DNA of 64,000 nt from Arbacia lixula (lineage: Eukaryota; Echinodermata; Echinoidea; Arbacioida; Arbaciidae): positions 38,751,307-38,815,306 of the forward strand of contig OZ022576.1 in NCBI GenBank assembly GCA_963669155.1. Direction: 5' to 3'. Shown one piece after another: positions 1 through 11,886 of the stretch. A program made the position numbers and the translations under genes. The notes beneath the pieces were generated by a model, which was not told where the DNA came from, did no database searches, and was given only the letters and a program-made list of their open reading frames with translations. Position 1 is the stretch's first letter. Every line of letters starts with the position of its first letter.

Positions 1-96
1 CATGAACAATTGATATGTAATACTTTGATGAAAAGTATTCGTGTTGTAATAGATATAGGTTATATTGTAATTGCTGTTTATTTTATATTGACCAAA

Positions 97-98
<2 letters not shown>

Positions 99-135
<37 letters not shown>
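99..135. repeat. (GT)n microsatellite
   Basis: About 18 perfect GT units. The Cys-Val and Thr-His reading frames across it are artefacts of the dinucleotide repeat. Confidence 0.95.
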
Positions 136-137
<2 letters not shown>

Positions 138-390
138 ATATACCTGTATTTCTGCCAGTGCTTTGTTTTACCATTCATTTGTCGTGTGTGGTTTTGACAT
201 GGTCCCATTTGTCCTCTCGTTTTGCTCCTTCCAATTACATTTGTTTGTATACTCCCCATGTCTGTATTATGGTAAATGAATGACTCAAGCTGAGCTGGAA
301 CCATCTCCGAAGTGTCTCAGAATGTTGTTTCGAGCGATATTCGTTTTTCTTACTCCCAAACGCCTTTAAACCTGTTCCCTGGCATACCCT

Positions 391-391
<1 letters not shown>

Positions 392-464
<73 letters not shown>

Positions 465-519
465 CAGACAGAGAGAGAGAGAGACAGAGAGAGACAGAGA
501 GAGAGAGAGGGGGAGAGAA

Positions 520-567
<48 letters not shown>

Positions 568-573
568 GGGGGG
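392..573. repeat. (GA)n microsatellite ending in a G run
   Basis: About 165 bp of GA with scattered GACA interruptions, followed by 17 consecutive G (557-573). The strand is almost purely purine, so it can form triplex (H-DNA) structures. Any protein read from it (Arg-Glu or Ser-Leu repeats) is spurious. Confidence 0.95.
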
Positions 574-1769
574 TCACATCCACAGCCAACATTCGTATCC
601 TTAATTTTCCAGCACATCTCAGAGACGGCCGAGCTAGAATTAGCCCTCTGAAGCAAGACGGGAAATTAGCAATGAAACCTGATTGAAAACAAGACTTCCA
701 CGGAGAGTTGAACTCGCTATTATTAGCACGGCCCATTCATGTGAAACCATATTGCACATAACCCCCAAAAAAGTGTCCTCTTCGGTACGGATTTCCATCA
801 AAATTACAGCCATTACCGGTTGAACAATTTCGGCACCAAACATGTTTTCCCATCCCCAGACTCCCATTTATCCAGTGAGCAATAGTTGAATGTCTTGTAG
901 ACGTCTAGCTAGAAGTGCAGTAGGGTTGGGATGAACCTCATTGGAACATGAATTCATGTAGCAATAACTCGCACACGAACCCGAATGCATGTATTTCATA
1001 ACCTAGTAGTCTCCAGTAGACATTTCGTTATTTATGCAAATTGTATTCACGTCGTTCATACAAAACGTTCCTAACACATTCCTGAGTTTCCGTTATGTAT
1101 TCACGACGTGTTATTTCATTCACCTGTATCTAGTGATTAATTTTCACTGGGTGGAATGCACACTGGATCTATTAATTGTTGCTAGTCGAACTAACCCCAG
1201 GCAAGCTTTTGCTTCATGAAAACGTTACAACTGAAATCACGCTAAAATGTACATCAAGTCAATGGATGTCAGGTTTCGTAATCTGTCATCAATTATTATT
1301 CTTGTGATAATTCTTGGAATATGTCATACTTTCACCTTTGGACAAATTTGAACCTTTTTGAGATATGTGTGCATGAGATAATCAATTCAGAACCCAACAA
1401 TGTGTATTGTGCATCACATTGTCAACCCACAATAGCATTTCTCTCCTAGAAGTATCATGTATTATTAATTACTCTGTGATGCCAGTTGCTAGTGGTTTGA
1501 CGGTGGGTTAAATTTCAACCTGATTCCAGTAATAACTTTATTTCAATAATTTTTCAAAAGTATATAAAAAAAAATCTAACACCTATTGGCTGCTTTCTCT
1601 CCCTGCTGACAGATCTCGGGAATATTCCTTCGCCCAGTCAGCTAAATAAACGAGACTGATACTCTCTCTTTCTGATATTGAAAGAAACATATAGTGAATT
1701 GCAAAACTTCTCCACAACTTGCCTCTCTCCTCTTTTCTTCCTTTTCTGTATAACTTCATAGTAGCATTG

Positions 1770-2070
1770 CTTGCAGTGAACGCATGCACTGTGATGCGTA
1801 CCGTAGGGGAAAGTGGTATCCAGTCTCTAGGCGACAAGAGCCGGGTTTTTTTTTGGACGACTAGTCCAAAACCTTTTTGAAATCTAGCAGGCGCAGTTTC
1901 CAGGGGCCATATTCAATTGGAATATAAATTTGAAAGCGTGCTCGACTAGTTAGTTCCTAAAATGCACGCAGCTGAATGCAGCTTAGCTGCTAACTAGGAT
2001 GAGTAAGGTTTCGTGAATATGGCCCAAGTCCTATTATTGGGAGGGAAGTTCTCAAACAGAAGTTTATTTC
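1770..2070. repeat. Partial copy of a ~520-bp dispersed repeat, split by a MITE
   Basis: The stretch with cagtctctaggc, a ggacgac...ccaaaacc segment and gaaatct matches the copies at 21886-22395 and 34518-35055. The other half (gggaagttctcaaac) continues at about 2040 after an insertion at 1902-2025. The split copy dates the MITE insertion as later than the dispersed repeat. Confidence 0.55.
1902..2025. mobile_element. MITE-like element, family 1 (ggggccatattc termini)
   Basis: About 124 bp starting ggggccatattca and ending gtgaatatggccc, so the ends are inverted repeats. Internally ctagttagttcctaa is mirrored by the tagctgctaactagg side. The same family occurs at 12428-12543. No open frame; non-autonomous. 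Superfamily unknown. Confidence 0.6.
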
Positions 2071-2189
2071 ATTATCATGTTTTTTTTTAATCTTTGATTA
2101 AAATGTAATGGATAGTACTGATACTGGTTATGGGACCCCTGTAAAGTCGTAGCAGATATATTCCGTCACGACCACAGGCGAGCACACTG

Positions 2190-2495
2190 GGGGTGTTTCA
2201 CCAAGATGTTCGTAAGCTACGAACGACTTCACATACGACTGGTGACCTGTTCTTGTGCTAAGTGAGATCCCACAATTTCTTGATTTCTTGATCCTAATCA
2301 AATTTGATAAAATTATGAACTTTGTTTTCAGACGCTTGTTAGCAACAAGAATGTGAATTTATAAATACATGTATCAGATTTCAACTTTAGCTGATGGGAA
2401 TCAAAATCATCGAGAATCTGATTTGGCACAAGAACGAGTCACCAGTCGTACGTAAAGTCGTCGTTCGGAGCTTACGAACAGCTTGGTGAAACACC
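2190..2495. mobile_element. Long-TIR MITE-like element, family 2, copy 1
   Basis: About 306 bp whose two ends form ~75-bp inverted repeats: tgtttcaccaagatgttcgt, then acgaacgac...cgactggtgac..gttcttgtgc, mirrored at the right end. The centre carries a second inverted pair (attcttgtt/aacaagaat). Related copies are at 2707-3011 and 42008-42459. No transposase is present. Confidence 0.7.
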
Positions 2496-2500
2496 ATCCT

Positions 2501-2647
2501 GGGCCCTGTAACATAGAGGTTTGCAATCAATCGCAAAACGGCAACATCATTGTTGCATGCACTTTTTGTACAAGAGACTGACCAGTAGCCAATCAGAATT
2601 CGTCTATCAAATTTGCAATTGATCGCAAACCTTTGTGTTAGGGGGCC
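2501..2647. mobile_element. MITE-like element, family 3 (gggccctgtaaca termini)
   Basis: 147 bp. The left end gggccctgtaacatagaggt plus ttgcaatcaatcgcaa is mirrored by ttgcaattgatcgcaaacc plus tttgtgttagggggcc. It sits between two family-2 elements. Non-coding. Confidence 0.6.
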
Positions 2648-2706
2648 TGGTTTGATTGCAGGCTAGAAGGAAGGAATCGCCTCAAATTATGAAGGACGTA
2701 CTTGGG

Positions 2707-3011
2707 TTGTTTCACCAAGAAGTGCATAAGTTAGGACTTTAACGCAAGACTGGTGACCTGTTCTTGGGTGCTAAATCAGATTCACAATCATTTTGATTCC
2801 CTTCAGCTAAAGTTGAAATTTCATTTTTGCAGATTACAATTCTTGTTGTTAAGTGTCTGTAAACACAAAGTGTATAATTTGTCAAATGCCATAAAGATGG
2901 TAGGAAATACACCCCCACTATGTTTAAACAGGAACACATCTATGAAGCACAAGAAAAGGTCACCAGTCGCGTGTAAAGCCATGCTGAACTTACAAACATC
3001 TTGGTGAAACA
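2707..3011. mobile_element. Long-TIR MITE-like element, family 2, copy 2
   Basis: About 305 bp with ends ttgtttcaccaag and cttggtgaaaca and the internal gactggtgacctgttcttg / aaaaggtcaccagtcg pair. More degenerate than copy 1. Short open frames on both strands inside it (2753-3132) are by-products. Confidence 0.65.
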
Positions 3012-6000
3012 GGGCCCAGCTATCTTGTTTACTACAATCTCTCATGTTTGATTGACATTTCAGCTTAACAACCCCTATGCTCATCCATGCACAAATAATT
3101 AAATAGATAGACATAAACACACAACAACACAAGAGTAATCACACAAGGAAGTTTTCGTATAGGTCTTTAGTTTATTATTTCATTTGGTGAATATCCATAC
3201 AGCCGTGTCCCAGAGAAACAAAACATATGTGAAATGCTTTATGAAAGCACCGCCTGTCCCTTCATTGTGAGGATCTTAACCTTGTTTAGAAGAAAAATAC
3301 TGATTTAATATACATTTAATAACAAAAAGAGACAACATGTGTTGTAATAATGAAATAAACACACCCACAATGGTCTACCATATTTGAAAATATAACTGGG
3401 TACTTTATGCTTGATAATTGAATAATATCTATTTTAATACTTCATTGAAGATTTACTAAGTTTAATGTTGAAGCATTCACTCTTTTATGGTATCCTTGAC
3501 AATAATATTGACATCAGTATGTTTTTTTTTTTTGTTTCCCATCATGAAATCATCAATCTAACCATTCCCCTTGAAAGTCTTATTATGACGATGTAATCAC
3601 TAACAAACATTTGTAATAAAGTGGAAATAGTCATATCATCTCGGATTGACATTGCTGGAACCAATGTCACCAAACTCTGGTATAGATAAGATATTGCAGA
3701 TGACACACTTGTTGATGCAGTATGGTGCACAGCACACACTATTACACAACATGGTAGCCTGTCTGATGCATGCATCCCCTATTTAAAAATAAAACAAAAA
3801 CACCCAGCAACACCCATCATCTACACAATACTCCGAATCACTGCATGCACAATATTTGAACACAACTTCCACATTTGCTTCATGCATTTTCATTTAACTG
3901 CAACGTCAAGTTGCAGAGTGCAGATACCTGCTGTAATGCAAAATGGAAAACAATATCTGCAAAATAAGAAAGTGTGAGCCGAGTTTTAAATCAGGAGCCG
4001 CGCACATGCTGCAGCACAAATTCAGATGCTCTTTAGAGAAAAGAGCGATTAACGACATATTCCACTCAAGACAAATTGTTTTGGGACCACTGTTCAAGGT
4101 GTATTTTACAGTTCAATATATAGGTTAAATGCTTGTTACCATTACATTTTGATTATTTTGGTAAAATAACAATCCAAGGGGTTTCATAAATAGAAGCTAG
4201 TGGTCAGTCATTCAATTTAAATATATTACATGTGGTTAAACATTAATATTAAACAAGGCTTCTTTTAAACACATGGAAATTCATAACCTTTATGTATGTA
4301 TCATGTGTATGAACCCAGGAGTCGTCGAATACAGTCCATGCATGATAGGGGATTGCAATGCCACAGGAGATTAGGCCACAAAAATGCCTTGTGTGGACAA
4401 CAGTGGTATTAATGTAGAGCTATTTTCTCCATGCAATGTCAGATATCCATGACACATTTGTCAATCATTACCCTTGGCCTAACCCAAACCCGTATATACC
4501 TCGTGATCAGTTAGATCAGTAGTATATGTAACATCCACGCTAAACAGAAAATGAACTCGCCAAACTGAAATACCTATACATTCATATAGCTGATAGATTC
4601 ATCAGGTTTACTCTGATATACTGCTTTTTTGTATCACAAATAAAAATCTTTCGCACGTCACATATACAAACATAAATAAGAACTTCCTCTTTAGAGTGGA
4701 GTCTAGTAAAACAAACAGCAACATAAAAGTTTGTGTCACTTCAGCTGGACTAGTAGGCTACGGACAAAACGATATCAACATAAATGTTTTCTATATACAG
4801 CATGTACAGGCAACAGCAACAGCAGGGTGGCGTCAGTTCAAGAACGCTCTGTTTGAATTCATCAGCAAACTTCCAATCTACCTTGTGACCATATGCCGAA
4901 CACACTGGAAAATACAACCTTTCAACGTCCATTTCGTCAACTCTATTTCTCCCCCTCCCTCTATTCAGTGTAACATGTGGTCTCCGCACGAAGCTGTCAT
5001 CTCTGGTTACAATTCAAAGCATCACAGTCAAAATAAGGTCTACACACAGGAATCAACTTATGGTTGCAAATGTAAAAATCAATGCCTGAAAACAAAGTGA
5101 TTAGCAAACAAACCAGATGGTTGCTCAAACAAAATGTGTTATTTTTCCAAACATAATCAGTACAAAAAGCGCTGCTAATGGTTTACATAATTGTAACGTT
5201 TCTGACAACAGAAAACAGCAGTCAGGCTTCTGATCACGTGAGAGGAAAACGACACTGTCACACCTATGGGTAACGTGACATGCATTATCATGTCTGATTG
5301 TACAACGTTTCTGCCAATCACATGCTCCGTGTGTATTATATAATCACATACCATTGTTTAGTGTTTTTATATCTCACTATGTTAGATCATGTATGCATTT
5401 TTCAGGAAGGGAAGAATAATTGTGGTACTACCATGATATGATAATAGAAGTATGTACATGATTTCTGTTATCACACTTTAATCAGCTAAGCAGATAAAAT
5501 ATCATACATGTACGTATGTCTCTATAATGTGTAAAAATAGTCTCTTTTTACCACTTTGTACAGGTTCCAATGTCAACTCTATATCTGATTTGGTTTGGAT
5601 ACTACTCCATTGTCATCAAACCATTTAACACATATACAACACAAATGTTCCTCTGGTCTTAGTACATATAATTCTACACATATATACCTACGAGTGGAGA
5701 GAGAACAGTAAAATGGCAAGTTTAACTTACATGGCAAATTAGTCAAAAGAAGGAAAATAAAAATGAGAAGTTAGGAAAAAGAGAGTCTAGTTTAAAAGGA
5801 TTGCAAATTAAATCTCAAAATTTAGAGTATTCAGAGACATCTCAAAAGACTACGTACAAGCATGTATATTCACACAAGAGATCTGTATTCAACCTCAACT
5901 GTGAAAATCTATTAATGATTAGAGCATAGCATATTTGTATACAATACATACATGTACATGAGTTACTGACACACAGGTGCAGAAAATGTGAATGTATTTG

Positions 6001-6603
6001 ATAGTCATTACATTTCTGGCATACTGGCAAATAATGTAAACCTAAACCACGTCAATATGTGTCATATTTCATACTTGATTGGAAAAGGAACATGGCATAT
6101 AGTACCATAGTAACAAATGACAGAATAAGATACAGAAAAACAAACAAACAAACATATGTACATCACAGGCATGACATGTTTGGTGACAGAGCAATTCGCA
6201 TTGGTGTAACAGAAATCAACTGACACATTCACACTTTCAAATAAAAAGAGCAAGGGCATGCTATCAGAAGGCTCACACAACTTCCAAACAATATTGAATC
6301 TCTTATGCATGTCAAGCATTTTACGCTTCAAATTCATTAGACTATGTTCATATCATTACACTTAATTTTTTACATTATTGATATTTTTCAGGCAATTATA
6401 TCTACATTCCTCAGATACAATTCTAGATGGAACGATCACAAGCAGGAAAGCATTATCAAACTTTAAGCATTGATCTGTCTTTCTACCACAATGACGAAGT
6501 CTTCATAAAATTTCAGAGTGTTATTTTATACTTAACCTCATCACAGCATTAATCCACAATAGATGACATTAATCTAACATTTCTAACAGTATAATAAATA
6601 TAT

Positions 6604-6609
6604 TTTATT
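6604..6609 (-). terminator. Candidate poly(A) signal of Mitf
   Basis: AATAAA on the minus strand (tttatt on plus). It is the first I noticed downstream of the stop codon and would give a 3'UTR of about 430-450 nt. Further AATAAA hexamers lie downstream, for example near 3171-3178, and sea-urchin 3'UTRs are often several kb long. The real cleavage site cannot be decided from sequence alone. Confidence 0.3.
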
Positions 6610-7031
6610 ACTTTGAATTGGTGTATGTTTTAGACCAAATATCTAATATATCTTGAGATGTGAAGAATCCTGTCATTGTGGTCAGAAGACATGCCAATAA
6701 TGCGGCTCGCCATAAACCAGTTACAGCAGCCTTTTGAGTTACACTCTACAAAACCTCCCTGCTGCAAGCTTTCCATCAAACTCAATACACTTTAATCCAT
6801 ACAGCTCTTACAGCTGGTTGCATTTTAAGCAGTGGCAAGCCACAGCTCTCTCCATCCCTCTTTTTCTCTCGCTCTCTCTCTCTCTGTCTCACCGGCCAGC
6901 GGGAGACTTTCCACCAATCCCACTCCTGTCTTCTGGTGTTGGGTGGAGCGGGGTGCACGCGGCGCACATTATCTGTCCATGTGTACCACAGGCGTGCGTG
7001 TGTTTGGTAGGTCGTCGGTGCGGACACAAGG

Positions 7032-7053
7032 TTACGATAGGAAGTCTGTGTGG

Positions 7054-7088
<35 letters not shown>

Positions 7089-7583
7089 TTGGAGCCCCTC
7101 GGTCATATCGTCCAGGCTGGTCAGGCTTGACCGGCGGCTGCTGTGCACCGATGTTGCCATGGGCGACTGGGAGAGCAGCGGGTCGCCGGCTGAGGGCGAG
7201 TCTGCGTCGCTGGGCATGTCGTCCATGCTGGAGGGGGCGGCGTAGCCCCCCGTGACGGGGTCCACCCCCGCGGAGAGCCCGTTGGCGTAAGTACTGCTGA
7301 CTGGGCTCTGCTGGCTCTCCAGGTGCTGGTGCAAGTACACCTGGTTGTCTGGCTGCAGCTGTTGCAGCTCCTGCTGCTGAAGCTGCAATTGCTGCTGCTG
7401 CTGTTGCTGCTGTTGCTGCTGTTGCTGCTGCTGTTGCTGCTGGCGTTGTCCATCTGGCTTGACTTGGAAGTCAATGTCAGAGCCCTGTAGCCGCATGAAC
7501 TCGGCTGCGATGGTCTCTGTCCTTGTGTCTGGGCTCAGAGCATCGGTGCTGATGTTAAATCGCTTGCACTGCATCTCCAGCTC
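7032..7583 (-). CDS. Mitf: Mitf exon 8 (terminal exon, polyQ tail)
   Basis: Encodes residues 407-589 and stop TAA (7032-7034). The acceptor is cttggccttcag. It opens [13 protein letters not shown], the continuation of the zipper (vertebrate ELEMQARAHGL). VKPD near residue 447 is a possible psi-K-x-D SUMO site. An uninterrupted run of 18 Gln (7389-7442) is followed by a Gln/Leu-rich stretch, a Ser/Pro/Asp-rich stretch, and SSRRSSLTS at 554-562. The last matches the vertebrate SSRRSSMSMEE tail, whose serines are targets of AKT, PKC and GSK3 in TFEB/MITF. Vertebrate proteins end a few residues after this motif. Here it continues through a second run of 12 Gln (7056-7091) to HHTDFLS. Gln codons are mostly CAG with scattered CAA. 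Confidence 0.93.
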
Positions 7584-10500
7584 CTGAAGGCCAAGAGTTA
7601 AACAAAATTCATAATTAAGTCAAGGTTTAGGTGTTAAACATTTACAATCCTACATTCCAAGTAATCATAGCCATTTTCCTATTTGCTATATCTGATTGAT
7701 TTCTTCCAAGCTTATCATTCTACCCGAGTATCATTATTCTTCCACCCCTAATCCACTTCTACAAATTTCTGTGACCTTCGTCACCACTTTCCCGTGTCCT
7801 CTGCATCATTCCTGCATCTTCTTCTCTAAAATTCACTAAAATTGGTATGGCATCCTCATCACACTATCGTCCTATATACCTCTGCTCCTTTTCATCTGCC
7901 TCCTACTTCTTCTTCTTCATCTCCTTATGTTCCTTTTTCTCCTCCCTTGCCCTGCTGTCCCTGTGCCTCGCCCCTTCTCCTCACCTCTTCCTCTTGCTTC
8001 TTCCCCTCCCTGTTCATCTCACCCTTCATCTCTCCCTCCCCTCCCCTTTGCCTTCCTGGATCCTGAGCATCATCCTCCTGTTGATGATTTCCAGCTGCCT
8101 CTGTCGCTCCCCCTTCCCCTTTTCCTGCCCCTCCCCCTCCCCCTCCCCCCCCCCCCCCTTCTGTCCCTGTCCCTACCCCCCTGTTCCTCCCCCTGCCTAC
8201 CTGGATCCTGAGCATCATCCTCCTGTTAATGGTCTCCAGCTGCCTCTGCCTGCCTTCCACCTGCTTCTGCCTGTTCTGTTCCTTCTGCATCTTCCTGATG
8301 TAGTCCACCGACGACTTCAGAATAGTGCCCTTGTTCTGCCTCTGGTCACTGTGCATACAAGACAACATATACACACCATGAAAAACATAACCACTTGTGA
8401 GAACTGTGCCACAAACAGAACCTAAAGCCTATCGATCATTGCTATAGCCGCAGCATTACTAGCTGAATTATGAAGACATTCATAGTTCACATAGGAGAAT
8501 TCCTATCTTGAAATCACAAACATAAATACAAAGACTATGTAATGGTGGCAAATACAGAATAATATCCACACCCAATATGTTACTTTGGGGAAAATGCTGA
8601 CGAGATGGGAATTACTTACGGGTCAATGTTCTTTGGGATGAGAGTCCCAAGTTCCTTGATGCGATCATTGATGTTAAATCTCCTCCTCCTCTCAACTGCA
8701 CAGGTAAAAAGAAAGAGAAAACACAGGTAAATGCTGAACATGAACATGACTGTTGATTATGCAAAGAATTCAATGTTTTGCAGAGGAGACAGTATAATCT
8801 TTTTTTTTTAAAGATTATATCACATCTATTGTCATCAACAAGCTATACAAACACTTTTTGTTTTAGTCTCTATGCTATCAATTCTGATCAAAGATCAATT
8901 GTTGGTTACAGTAGCCATAGTCAGGGGTACTTAATAAAATGAAAACTTAATATTATTATAACAGTAACTTTTCACAGCCACTGTAGTTCTCATAAGAATA
9001 GGTTAACAATCAATACAAAGATTCAGGCAGCATGCAATCCCAAACCAACCAATATAATAATTAAACAACATCTTTGATGAGTCTTTCTACCTGGCAATTT
9101 CAGGATGATTTCAAGGCTAAAACAAATTTGCAGCCTTCTCAGGGGCAAGTGCAAAGCCATCAAACAAGGCAAGCAAGAGCGTTCCAAGGTACGTTCACTC
9201 ACTCATGTTGTGGTTATCCTTCTTCTGGCGTTCCTTGGCGATGGCACGGAACTGATCGTCGGAGTAGGTCACGGGCTCGCTCTTGATCTTGGGCAGCTCT
9301 GACGGGCATGATGAGGACTGCTGATTGGTGATGAAGGGCGCCACCTTGCCTCCGCCGAAGGGGGAGTCCATGTAGTCCTGGGTGACAGGCATCTGAGAGT
9401 GAGAGGGAAGGAGGGAGAGAGAGTTTTTAGGTTTGTTTTCAGTCTAGAGGACTGGTATGGGTATGTGTCTGGCAAGAACAGATAGAGTATGTGTATTTTT
9501 TATACAGTTCTTTGTGAAACTTCACATTTTGCACTTATGCTGGGTTCTGTCAATGATAGACTATCCAACCAGAGAAGATTGTCACATTTATCACACCACA
9601 TAGGACTACTTGCCATTTAATTCCTGTTGGTTAACAGCATTCAAGTGACTGCTGTTTTGCGAATTGCTCTATCCTGTTAAAGCAATTTCAAAAAAGTTTC
9701 ACTGTTTTATGTAAAGAACCATTCAATAAAAGTCTTGCACATGTAGAGTAATGTGAAGTGCACGAAATAGGATCCATATAAACCTAGCTGATTTTCTCAT
9801 TCCATTTAAGTATGAAAAGCAATGGCCCCCTCCTATATGTGCGACCCAAATTCCATCCTTGAAATGAAAGCGGCTGAAGCACTCATACAGCAATCCTGCA
9901 CATTGGAAAAATGTACAATAGCTATCTCTGTGTACACCTATTCTTAACCAATAGTGCTGTTTGTATACTGGTACCTGCAAGTAATTCAATTTGCTGTCTG
10001 ATTGTACTTTTGGTGGCAACAGGAGTTACTGGTATCCCAATTCAAGGTATGAAACTGGGAGTGAGGGGTTTATTGCTGTCTAGTCTGCAAATTACACAAT
10101 TTGTGCCTTCAATGAATTCACTCAATATATACAAAAAACAAAGACATGTGTCTGGCTATGAAAAGCATTTCACAACCTTTCTCCTAGTCCATATCCGTCA
10201 ACAACGCAAACATACTAGCTCTTTTCTGCAATACTCTTTTTTAATGACTAACACACATTTTACACTATGTGGTCAATGGCAGTGCACACAAGAGTGTAAT
10301 CCACCAATAACACAAAAACAAATTCATTATCTCTATCTGGTGTTTGTTCACAAGAATGAGGGAGACTCCAATATTGTTCATACGGCTGATTATGATAACC
10401 TGCACCTGTAAACATGGTCCACTGATCTTACTGCATAATGAGTGTACCACACTGAAATTGTGAAATTTGTTTGAGCCAGAAACAAATATCTGAAAGTTGA

Positions 10501-11829
10501 TAAAAATGCAGCATTGCAAAAATTGTGTATTCTTACTAAAAGAATTTGCTGAAAATGCAACTCTGATGTCAGGAGGTATACATTCTCCAGGCATAATTCT
10601 TGTCTTCACGATTTAAGTGCCTAGGCCATATTGCCCATAGTTCTACAGCCGTCGAAACTTATCCCTGATTGTAACTACCACTGCAACACCTACAATATCA
10701 AGAGCTCACAGTCGGTTTCCACAGTACCTACAATGACTCTACGTTTAAAAGTGTATGATTATCTAATATAGCCAGTGTATATTTCTAATCACAGGTAGAC
10801 ATGGGAGTTGTGTGTGTGTGTGTGTGACTCACTGTATTGGGCATGGCGAGTTTGTTGGGGTCTTGAAGATACTGGCTCAGGGAGTCTTCGCCCAGGGCAG
10901 ACTCCAGGTTGATGACTTCATCTAGTATGTCATCCACCTGATGGACAGAACGAGGAAGGAGAGATGAGGAAGGGGAAGAACAAAAGAGCAATGAGAAGCA
11001 GATAAATTAAATGAGGAGGGATATATTGCAGCCTTTGTCCTTTAAAACACAACAAGAGTGCATCAAGACATGTTACATATACAATTTCACACAGGATTTT
11101 CTATAAATATGTTTTGTTCTATTTTAAGCTCGTCAACATAAAGAAAACATATTTTGTATAATTAATACAACTTCTCTATATGACCTCATGATTGAAAGAT
11201 ATATGTATGTCCGGAAGGCAAAAGACAACAAATAATTTACTCAAAATGTATCTTTCTCACCTGGTATTTTGAAGAGAACCTCATGAAAACATTCATCAGT
11301 ATTAAAAATTGTCCGTGACTATTGATTCTCCCAATGCAGGTTCATGCACACAAAGTGAATGCAATACCCCCAAAGCCTACACCTCCATATGGCATGATCA
11401 TGGAAGATGATATTGTAACAGATGCAGACTTGACCTATACCTCCTAATCACAGGAGCAGCATAGTGGGACGAGCCAGGCTCATGGTCTTTCAAGATTTCC
11501 TTGGGATACTGGGACAGGATGACCTGGAGATTCAATCAAAACTTCTGCAGCTCTCTCTCTCTCTCTTCTTCTATCTCAATATCAATCTCACTTTTTCCTC
11601 TCTCACTCTCTTTGTTTTTTCTCTTCCTCGATCTCTCTCTGTCTCATTTTATTTTCTCTCCTTCTATCTCAATCACTCACTCTCTCTCTTCTCCACCTTC
11701 CTTCCTTCCCTCCCTTCCCCATCTCCCCCCCCCCCTCTCCATTCCCTTCCCTTCCTCTCTGTCTCTCTCTCTCTCACTCTATCTCTGCCTCTCTTCTCTC
11801 CCCCTATCTCTCATGCCCTCTCTGCCTCC

Positions 11830-11886
<57 letters not shown>

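Larger units (their letters stand above)
1..7031. other. 3'UTR and downstream DNA, no recognised gene
   Basis: AT-rich sequence. 3050-7031 is almost free of inverted-repeat elements and may contain the Mitf 3'UTR. 1-3050 holds a GT and a GA microsatellite and four MITE-like elements listed separately. The open frames here are short and lie in repeats or low-complexity sequence; none resembles a known family. Confidence 0.6.

Noticed and set aside
312..736. Open frames rich in Arg-Glu or Ser-Leu
   Set aside because: They run through the GA microsatellite and G homopolymer.
2753..3132. Overlapping open frames on both strands
   Set aside because: They lie inside or across a MITE-like element with long inverted repeats.
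7121..7474. Ser/Asn- and Cys/Ala-rich frames opposite or alternate to exon 8
   Set aside because: Shadow frames of the CAG repeats; exon 8 in its own frame matches MITF/TFE.
7842..8425. Long Pro/Ser/Leu-rich plus-strand frames
   Set aside because: Low-complexity pyrimidine tract antisense to exon 7 and intron 7.
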